From: Haliclona indistincta | Lineage: Eukaryota; Porifera; Demospongiae; Haplosclerida; Chalinidae | Assembly: GCA_964017065.1 (NCBI GenBank) | Contig: OZ024790.1 | Span: forward strand, 1,244,904-1,308,903 | Direction of reading: 5' to 3' | Length of the DNA stretch: 64,000 bases | Shown here: positions 56,206 through 64,000 of the stretch, piece by piece | How positions within the stretch are numbered: position 1 is the stretch's first letter | Layout of the letters: each line of letters opens with the position of its first letter | Translations under genes and position numbers: made by a program | Notes under the pieces: generated by a model | Told to the model about the DNA's origin: nothing | Seen by the model: the letters and a program-made list of their open reading frames with translations, nothing else | Database searches by the model: none

Positions 56206-57291
56206 TCACTGCAGTATAGCAGAGGTGACTTTTTGATCCACACCACATGTTCCATTGCCTCTAGCCAATTTGAAGTACCCACCAGTACCCCATTTCATAC
56301 CCCAACTGTTCTTTATAAGCCAGTATGGTTCATTGCCATTGACTCCCTTCTCAGTACCATAACCTACTAGCAGCACGGCATGCAGATCCAAGTCAAGTTT
56401 GTCGCAGTCAGGAAGGTTCCAAACCCCATGCTGATAGAACTGCAGCTGTTGAGCATTGAGAATGACGGATAGTGGACCATGCTGAAAGAGTGCATTCTTC
56501 ATCGCTGCCTCATTTTTCTCTATTGCAATCCAAGATTTTACCTTTAATCCTGGCACGAAATTGTTGGTATTTAGTTTGGCAGAACAGCTCTGTGACTGGT
56601 TACATCTTGAAAGATGTTGACACCGCCATGCCCAGTCATCAGTCATGCATGGGAAACACTTTGGCCGCTTTAAAGTTGCACCGCCAACACAATATGGATA
56701 GTCATTTTCAGTCGATATACCGCCAACTTTCTTGATGTAAGTGTAGGCACGATACGGCCATCCACCATGCGCTCCGCAGTTTTGATTATCGCAGTCCACC
56801 AGTTGTTCGGCCGATAACGAAGTCACGTTTCCAGTCTTCCGAGCCCATTGTCCCTCAACATTGCCGACAGTACTAAAAGCCCAGCACGACCCAGCACTAC
56901 CTTGGTCCTTGACACTAGAGACAACACCTTTATCACGCCAGTCGAGTGAATCTGGTGTTTCTCGGTCACTGGCTAAGTGGAACTTGTGGTATTTGTGTGT
57001 AGGTATTTCCGGGACTGGACGTGGAGGTAAGAGAATTTGCTGACGGAATTCTTGTGGAGTAAGATCAGCAAAATGGTTAATAGCAAACCCGACACCATTA
57101 CTATTATACTTTTGATTCAACTTCTCTACTAGCTGAATATTGCTAGCGAATACAGACTGTCTCGCTTTCCTTTCTTGCTCTCCGCTGTATACTTTGCCAT
57201 GTTCCACGCACCACTCATCGAAACCTATAGCACTGGTAGCGTGTGAATACGCTAGAAGGAGCAGCACTACATGCACAATAATAACGGCCAT
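56206..57291 (-). CDS. Papain-family cysteine peptidase, cathepsin F-like, copy II
   Basis: 361 residues, single exon, same start logic as copy I (signal peptide directly after ATG at 57291). The catalytic Gln130, Cys136, His304 and Asn328 and the Cys-rich insert are all kept. Relative to copy I there are ten substitutions in 1086 nt. Seven change residues (Met/Val, Ser/Pro, Pro/Leu, Lys/Asn, Thr/Asn, Ser/Asn, Asp/Gly, copy I/copy II) and three are silent. Both copies are open, so two enzymes may be made. The upstream 195 bp is also duplicated, so the promoters are probably similar. The gene lies 3' of receptor fragment D in the same order as in the A block. Confidence 0.94.
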   Translation of the reverse strand: MAVIIVHVVLLLLAYSHATSAIGFDEWCVEHGKVYSGEQERKARQSVFASNIQLVEKLNQKYNSNGVGFAINHFADLTPQEFRQQILLPPRPVPEIPTHKYHKFHLASDRETPDSLDWRDKGVVSSVKDQGSAGSCWAFSTVGNVEGQWARKTGNVTSLSAEQLVDCDNQNCGAHGGWPYRAYTYIKKVGGISTENDYPYCVGGATLKRPKCFPCMTDDWAWRCQHLSRCNQSQSCSAKLNTNNFVPGLKVKSWIAIEKNEAAMKNALFQHGPLSVILNAQQLQFYQHGVWNLPDCDKLDLDLHAVLLVGYGTEKGVNGNEPYWLIKNSWGMKWGTGGYFKLARGNGTCGVDQKVTSAILQ

Positions 57292-57947
57292 CTTACTCGG
57301 GTGAAGTTTAGCTTGCCGGCGTGCAGCACAGTCAGCCGCGCTGTATTTATTTGAAGATACTATAATTGTTATCAAAACTGAAGGAAAGCTTTCAAACTGT
57401 GCTATCAAAATAATAAACTGAAAGTATGTTCGCTGTTTGGTCATCTGCCTCTGCTTCATTTTCATTATTCTTATACATTATATTATACATTAAAACGCTA
57501 CGAGGTTGAAACTTGGTATGGTGGAAGACTATCGATAGGCAAGCAAACTGCACTCTGCTAGTCCGTCTGTACAAATACCCATGGCTAGAAAATAAAGCTA
57601 CATGCTAAAGCTAATGTAATGAATATCATTAATTCTGGTAACTTTCATATCTGTGGTAGTGCTATCATCACTGAGGTTGGCTGTGTTGTGTAAACTTGTC
57701 ACGTAGAAAATGTCCAACGCCGTCCTAGGGGGTATATTGACGGTTGCATACTCTTAGGTAATGAACTCTTGTTAGGCACAATTACGGTGAATTATATTAC
57801 CTGTTTTGAACAGCATATGACTTTTATTATTAAACAATTTTGTTCTTGGACAAGCAAGCATAGAACTTTACCTAATTTAGTCATTTTGTATAATGTTTTG
57901 TTTCAAAAATTAATAATGACATTATCGAAACTAATATATAATAGTTA
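57292..57947. other. Peptidase upstream flank, no gene seen
   Basis: To 57486 it equals the copy I flank. 57487-57771 is unique, then 57772-57940 matches 20787-20955 again. Copy I and copy II differ by an indel here. Confidence 0.6.
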
Positions 57948-58799
57948 GATACCGAGTCGAGGGTCATACGAGATTTATAAACCCGACGCGGTTGTTGTGA
58001 CGACCGAGCGTAGCGAGGTCGTTACTTACCGCGGAGGGTTTATAAATCACGTATGACCCGCGGACGAGGTATCTAAGTTATTTATAGCATAGCAACAGTA
58101 CTTTTCGACGCAAAAGCTACAATGGAACGCTCTCTTGCTGACTTGAGTGTTTAGAGCTGCTGCGTTTTTGTCCAAGATGGCGACGTTTTTGACCCAACTA
58201 CTCAACAAGTTACGGCTAGTCTTCCAACAGCAATAGCTTATATCCCAGCTATTACGTACCACCACCAACACCATCGCGCAGCTCGCTCTCAGTGACTTCC
58301 ATCGCCGGATACTAGCCCAGCCCTTGCGAGCTCCACCCTTTCATCTACTACCGCTGACCTCCGCCTTGACACACCCACCAGCTTTTCCAGAGTGCCTCTT
58401 CGCCTCCAATCCACTCTCTCATCTACTACTGTTCCAGTATTTCCATCACCACTAACCAGCTCCTCCCTCACTGCCTCTTCGACACTATCCAGCTCTGTTA
58501 CAGCACTATCTACCTACTAGCTCCTACCATCAGTAGCAGCAGGCTTCTACATGTAGCTCTAGGTTCACTGTACCTAAAACATATCAGCAAATCTCCACAG
58601 TCATCATTCACCTGCTTTCTGTGTTGTATTCCGACTTTGTTTACACAGCAGTTATTATGAATAGTATTATCAATCATGAATTCCATTAATAACACAATGA
58701 CTTGTAGCCAGGTCATATGAAAACCCGCGGGTCATATGAGAAATATAACCCGGCAACTGGGCAATCTGATTGGTCAAACACTCGTAGCTATGCTATAAA
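57948..58799. mobile_element. Palindromic element, diverged relative of the 8.1-9.8 kb family
   Basis: A palindrome at 57948-58090 (TTAGATACCGAGTCGAGGGT ... GACGAGGTATCTAAGTTA) has a GC-rich centre, ACCGAGCGTAGCGAGGT. About 700 bp of sequence follows, ending ATCTGATTGGTCAA (58769-58782) and CTATAAACTA. Architecture and the terminal CCAAT-like motif match the 8-9 kb family, although the arms have a different sequence. The plus strand has Ser/Thr/Pro-rich open stretches (58190-58520) that look like a decayed ORF. Confidence 0.6.
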
Positions 58800-58802
58800 C
58801 TA

Positions 58803-59530
58803 AAGTAAAGTAAAAAAGTTTTAATAAAAAAAACTAAAAAGTGTAGGGATGACTCTTGCAAAAGTAAAGGAACAAGATGGGATAATGCTTGCAAAAGTAA
58901 AGGAACAAGATGGGATGATGCTTGCAAAAGTAAAGGAACAAGATGGGATGATGCTTGCAAAAGTAAAGGAACAAGATGGAATAATGCTTGCAAATGTAAA
59001 AGTCCCAAGTATCCCTACATCAGCGGCTTGCTGCGATGACGTGCAACTGACAAAATTGATGCGGAATCCTTTTCCTACACCTTTTATTACAACCGTCAAT
59101 TACTTCATCGGACTGCGTCCTCCAAATACAGCTACCTGCAGCTTATTTACAACTGTCAACTACTTCATCGGACTGCGTCCTCCAAACACAGATACCTCTA
59201 GTTATTTACAACTGTCAACTACTTCATCGGACTGCGTCCTCCTAAACAGATACCTCTATATTTATTTACAACCGTCAATTACTTCATCGGACTGCGTCCT
59301 CCTTCAAGCCGCTGATGTAGGGATACTTGGGACTTTTACATTTGCAAGCATTATTCCATCTTGTTCCTTTACTTTTGCAAGCATCATCCCATCTTGTTCC
59401 TTTACTTTTGCAAGCATCATCCCATCTTGTTCCTTTACTTTTGCAAGCATTATCCCATCTTGTTCCTTTACTTTTGCAAGAGTCATCCCTACACTTTTTA
59501 GTTTTTTTTATTAAAACTTTTTTACTTTAC
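58803..59530. mobile_element. Foldback element with repeat-filled arms
   Basis: Arms 58803-59030 and 59305-59530 are near-perfect inverted repeats. Each holds four to five copies of a 33-bp unit (GCAAAAGTAAAGGAACAAGA...). The 220-bp loop has four copies of a ~59-bp unit (TACTTCATCGGACTGCGTCC...). The ORFs in the arms are mirror products of the repeat. The inner arm end CCCTACATCAGCGGC links it to the MITE at 18446-18706. Confidence 0.88.
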
Positions 59531-60003
59531 TTGTTCCTGTTACTTTTTTGATCACTATCAGTTTTAAATTATCAGCTGCATTCTATGCTAGCTGTTATTT
59601 CATTTTTACAACTCTGTGAGCAGCAGTTACTAGCTAGTAGATGAGAAGGTGCATAGCCTCTATAGTCAGAGAGTCAAGAAACATGGAATGTTATTATCGG
59701 CAATCACGAAAAGGTTTAAATTAGTTAGAGAGGTTGAGTTGACAACGTGATATTTCCTAGCACTGTAATGGATGAAGAAGAGACTAAGGCTGACAACTCA
59801 GTGGAACACTATGGTGATCATGGCTGGAAGACTCTGAGTCCGCCGGGATAGAGGATTCGAGTAGACACGCCTAGTAGAGCCTTGTTGATGGCGATATCAC
59901 TATCACAGAGGCTTCTAGCCATTTACAGTGACCAACGTCCAGTTGTCAACAGCACAGGGGTCCTATAGGTACTGCTCACGCCACGTAGCTAGTGTAAGAA
60001 ACC
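59531..60003. other. No firm gene; possible decayed ORF
   Basis: From ATG at 59768 a plus frame reads MDEEETKADNSVEHYGDHGW, meets TAG near 59850, and continues open to 59968 (RALLMAISLSQRLLAIYS). It could be a pseudogene fragment. There is no family match and no splice support. Confidence 0.25.
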
Positions 60004-60060
60004 TAGCCTAGCTCAGTAGATCGGGTAGCATCACCGTCGTCCGGTTCGCGCCTGCCGTGG
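60004..60060 (+). repeat. tRNA-derived SINE head (possible)
   Basis: TAGCTCAGTAGATCGGGTAGC (60009-60029) resembles a Pol III A box, and GGTTCGCGCC (60043-60052) a B box, at normal spacing. A true tRNA is excluded because no acceptor stem or anticodon arm folds around it. Confidence 0.45.
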
Positions 60061-61106
60061 GTCATGATGACAGCATATAGACAGATCAGTGTTACCCAGG
60101 GTATGGTATACTGCTTGTTCATACCTCTAGGCTCTAGCTTGCGCGCTGAAGCGCCCATGAGCAGAGAGAAAGCGAGAACCGAGCTCACTTTCAAAACTGA
60201 TGTGGGCGGAGTCAATGATCAGCAGCGACAAGAGGGTTAATTAATGGAGTCGCAGCCCAAAACGGTCCAAAAACCATGTTTTTCAAGGATAACTCGCTTC
60301 TGGTAGTGTTTGATGCCTATCTAAGCACTAAGTGCACTACCCCAGATATATACACGTGCGATGGTGCAGGTTTGATAGTGATTCGTTCACTCAGGACAGC
60401 GCTAGGCTTGTCAAAAGAAGAAGAAGAAGAAGAAGAAAGAAGATGAACAATTCGCGTGGGCGGCGATTTTGTTTTACCTCTTTAGAAACGTCTGCCAGCT
60501 TCGCCAAAGGTATTTCCATGCTTAGAACAATCGCCTGATCAATCCTAGATGTCTGGAATTTCGATAAACGCTAAAACAGCGAAGATCTGCAACTTGTTCC
60601 CTGAGAGTCGCCATCTTGATTTTCGTCGTCAAGCAAGCAATCCCGGCGACTTTCATGGACTTCCTACAAGCGCTTACACTTCAGATTCCCTCAGAGATAG
60701 TTAAAATGCAGTAGAAATGTATAACAAAAGAGATATGTGCGAAAACTAATTTTAACACATGAGTAGCCGCCATCTTAATTCGTGGTCATCCCTACATATC
60801 ATTGCCTATCGGCAATGATAATAATATTATCACAGTATAATACTACTATTATAACTATAACTAGTACATTCATGGAATGGCAGGGGCGAGCCTGAGCATT
60901 GATATAACTTAGCCTTGTTAGTGTATAACATATAATTATTATTTGCACCAGGTTATGTGGTGAGTCCAGATTTTAGTAGATAAGTCTGTATTATGTGAAC
61001 ACCAGTTTCACCACAGATTTTTGTGCTATAATGTTAATATTAATTTTAACAGCGCTAATGGGATAGTTGATGGTGAATAGAAACAGTACAGATATGGTGC
61101 ACTTTC
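60061..61106. other. No gene seen; GAA microsatellite
   Basis: Contains (GAA)n at 60415-60442 followed by GATGAACAATTCGCGTGGGC, and AT-rich sequence near 60810-60870. The two GCCATCTTRATTY motifs (60610, 60770) suggest repeat-derived DNA. Confidence 0.5.
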
Positions 61107-61306
61107 NNNNNNNNNNNNNNNNNNNNNNNNNNNNNNNNNNNNNNNNNNNNNNNNNNNNNNNNNNNNNNNNNNNNNNNNNNNNNNNNNNNNNNNNNNNNNN
61201 NNNNNNNNNNNNNNNNNNNNNNNNNNNNNNNNNNNNNNNNNNNNNNNNNNNNNNNNNNNNNNNNNNNNNNNNNNNNNNNNNNNNNNNNNNNNNNNNNNNN
61301 NNNNNN
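61107..61306. other. Assembly gap (200 N)
   Basis: Exactly 200 N, a conventional size for a gap of unknown length. It abuts a long purine microsatellite, a common cause of assembly breaks. Confidence 0.98.
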
Positions 61307-61792
<486 letters not shown>

Positions 61793-62083
61793 GACGAACT
61801 CGATTTTCACCGTTTCCAGGTTCGTCACTTTAGTAACAATCTCGAGCAATCTCCTTGCTACTGTAAGATGGGGCAACGCCAGATAGCAGATTTAAATGTC
61901 TTTGGACGTATAATATTCATCACCAGGCGAAATATCAGCGTTTGAACGCTAATACATTGTATGTAGCCGCCATCTTGTTTTCTCGTTCAACCCTACATAG
62001 GGGACACTACCGTGTCTCCCTAATACTACTAAATAAAAAAAAGAATTAAAAGATTTCTATCGAAATCAAAAGGATGTAGGTTG
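61793..62083. other. No gene seen
   Basis: Holds TGTAGCCGCCATCTTGTTTT near 61962 and an AT-rich tail, similar in style to 60600-60790. Probably repeat-derived. Confidence 0.45.
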
Positions 62084-62275
62084 TGAAATGTACCACTGGT
62101 TCACAATGTAAACTAACAAGGAACAACCATGGAATGGTAACACGATTGACTTGCTAACAGACCATAGATCCCTACATCAGTGGCTGCTGTGGTTGGCTAT
62201 AGCTAGTTCAGCTAGTTGCTGACTGACACCTGACGTGCATTTAGCTTGTGACAAAATATTGATCTTAAATGAGCA
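62084..62275. mobile_element. Palindromic MITE 'CTACATCAG', partial copy
   Basis: Matches the left arm and middle of 18446-18706 (GGAATGGTAACACGATTGAC, then GACTGACACCTGACGTGCAT). It directly cuts receptor E exon 3. Confidence 0.75.
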
Positions 62276-63053
62276 CACTGCTATCACGTGTGCACCTAAT
62301 TCTTGATGGTGGACCAAATGACACATTGAAAGACAATGAGAAGGTAACGTTAGGATCAGCATCTCTTGATGAGAGTATGGAGAGTGTCATGGTAGTGTCA
62401 ACTATCGGACCAGCTACACAATGATAAAGTTGACAGGGTTTTCTGAGCTAAAAATGATAACTTACGATAACTATTAAACAAAGTATCTGAATACACTACC
62501 CAGTAGTTGGTAATTCCATCCAGGTTAGGGATAGTAGTGTTGCACTTCACATTACCAGAGTTGTACATGTCATTATCCACCACTACTCCAATTTGGTTAG
62601 TACATTTCAGTTGTTGGTAAGGTACACTATTGTTAGTGTCACTGGTGGGGACTACAGTGAAGCCATCAGGTCCATCTCCAATAGGGTAGAACATGTCTCC
62701 AATGTTGCTGCCCATACCAGCAATGCTTGCACTATTAACCTGACACCACAGACCATGCTGCTGTATCTGGGTCACACTGAACAGTGACCACGGTGCTGCA
62801 AAGTAGCCTCCAACCTGTGATCTCAGTTCTGAAACAATATAAAGTTAAGCATATTAAATTTAATTTACACAATGTAGACTACGAATGTAGATTGTATTGT
62901 ACTATTATTACATTATTACCGCCATGCAGCATTGGCTCATATATTTGGGATGGCACTAGTCTTGCCGTTACCAGTTACTAAGCTGCTTGGTATAAATGGA
63001 GTGCAGTCAATAGCTATTGAAGGAACTACCATGAAGACAATAAGCAACAGCAT
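62276..63053 (-). pseudogene. Receptor E: signal peptide, Ig-like exon and broken GPPS exon
   Basis: Exon 1 63053-62972: ATG with signal peptide MLLLIVFMVVPSIAIDC. Exon 2 62828-62466 is Ig-like, with LWCQ near the first Cys and a later VKCNT. Exon 3 starts at 62413 and carries the GPPS-type domain as far as FGPPSRIRCTRD. It is cut by a MITE at about 62275. Introns are phase 1 (joins LVT|E and YR|PG). The plan equals receptor B exons 1-3 but the sequence is far more diverged, so E is a distinct, older paralogue. The rest of the gene is missing from the next 10 kb, so it is probably dead or was misassembled near the gap at 61107. Confidence 0.78.
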
Positions 63054-63772
63054 CGAGCCTGGACGGGACTTAGCTTTGTTTTCAGGTTTGTTTTGTCTCT
63101 ATTTATTTATTATAATTTTTATTAGATGAGAAAGGATAAACATGTGCAGACTATTAAGGATGCATGGTATTGGTGGAAACTTTTTAACGTCAGTGCAAGT
63201 GTTCAAAATCCAAAGAGCCCAATATTCAATAAATCTTTTGTATGAAATACATAATTATTCCTCCCACTCAACGTCATTGATAACTCATATTTGCTCCTTT
63301 TCAATTTCAACAACTATAATTATTATCCTACTTGATATGGCTTCACTCTTTCCTCATTCGAAAACATCATTCCAGACCTGTAAAATATCATATTATAGAA
63401 TCAGTGTCTTATGCTTATGACAGCTATACTGAGTTATCTAGAACTGTGAATGTCACACTGAAAAGAAACTACAACTGATTAAAATTGTTGATACTAATGT
63501 ACAAAGTGTCTATGCTTGAGCAAGTTGTTTATGGATCATGTTATTGTTGACATGTGCTCATACACTGATGCATCATCATTGCTGTACTGCTGATGTGGCT
63601 GGTGTATACCATATGCTGTACAGTCCGCCATCTTGATGTCATCACTATTGTAAATCAACAGTAAATATCCTTTTTATTGTTGATGTAATTTATTTATATT
63701 CTAACCTTGTTGGTATAGCATGTTTATCTATTCTTTCTTCAGCTTGTGATGTGTGTGGGCTAAATGAATTAT
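63054..63772. other. Spacer between receptors E and F; no gene seen
   Basis: About 720 bp between the poly(A) signal of F and the start of E, AT-rich, presumably the E promoter. Several short ORFs lack support. Confidence 0.5.
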
Positions 63773-63778
63773 TTTATT
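63773..63778 (-). terminator. Poly(A) signal of receptor F (AATAAA)
   Basis: AATAAA on the minus strand, 24 nt past the TAA at 63803-63805. Confidence 0.65.
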
Positions 63779-63802
63779 CAGTAAGTATACATTAAAACAT
63801 CT

Positions 63803-63969
63803 TTACCTTTTAGAAGTGAGTTGTCTTTTGAGTATCACAGTGTACACGGCACTTATAGAATTAACAATCAGTGCTACTACTAACATCACTCCAACCACTA
63901 TCAGTGCTACTAATAGACCAGTATTAGACGAAATTGATGAGACAAGTGAGATTGAAGTCATGGATGCTT
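63803..63969 (-). CDS. Receptor F: terminal exon with membrane span (partial gene)
   Basis: After an acceptor CCCAATAG the exon reads a short Ser-rich stalk, a membrane helix GLLVALIVVGVMLVVALIV, and a tail ending QLTSKR before TAA. The layout matches the last exon of receptors A-C (phase-1 entry, short tail, AATAAA close behind) with little sequence identity. The ectodomain lies beyond the right edge of the window. A GTAAAG just at the stop could be a splice donor, in which case the tail would be longer; the nearby AATAAA argues against it. Confidence 0.7.
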
Positions 63970-64000
63970 CTATTGGGTAATGAAATTAAAATCGTAAATT

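Noticed and set aside
58849..59551. 221-codon ORF across the foldback element
   Set aside because: It reads one arm forward and the other backward; the two halves are mirror images of the same 33-bp repeat.

Overview
The window is eukaryotic nuclear DNA. Genes have many exons with GT-AG introns, mostly 45-200 nt long. Extracellular domains are encoded one per exon between phase-1 introns, and the sequence is full of LINEs, MITEs, DNA transposons and microsatellites. Short introns, expanded Ig/FN3 receptors and the repeat types fit an early-branching metazoan, most likely a demosponge. The species is inference; nothing here proves it.

Layout. 1-9.8 kb is mobile DNA: a LINE (minus strand) split by a 3.8-kb element with 742-bp inverted arms, a second LINE 3' end, a MITE, and two tandem copies of a palindromic element. 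10.1-14.0 kb is a decayed multi-exon Ig/FN3 receptor (A). 14-21 kb holds a hAT-type MITE, a two-gene Tc1/IS630 element and a papain-family peptidase. 21-33.3 kb is one copy of a duplicated block. It contains a small secreted-protein gene split by a 6.26-kb insertion of two tandem units of an unidentified, apparently noncoding element, then the 3' end of a receptor (C). 34.5-41.1 kb is the second copy of that block, with the secreted gene intact. 40.6-46.7 kb is the best-preserved receptor (B, 17 exons). 47.1-50.2 kb has a bacterial-type YdeI/OmpD-associated gene and an intact 13-exon cytochrome P450. 50.5-57.9 kb repeats 13.1-21 kb: receptor fragment D, MITEs, a Ginger-like integrase transposon and a second peptidase copy. 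58-62.3 kb is repeats, including a foldback element and a 200-N gap. 62.3-64 kb has the 5' end of receptor E and the 3' terminal exon of receptor F.

How it fits together. All receptor units (A-F) lie on the minus strand and share one modular plan: signal peptide, Ig, a two-Cys 'GPPS' domain (not assigned to a family), FN3, Ig, Ig, linker, then one membrane span with a very short tail. The locus has grown by tandem and segmental duplication, and most copies are broken. Because the paired blocks differ by transposon insertions, several insertions can be read against an empty site in the sister copy. Intact host genes: the P450, the YdeI-like gene, two peptidase copies, one secreted protein, and receptor B apart from exon 3.
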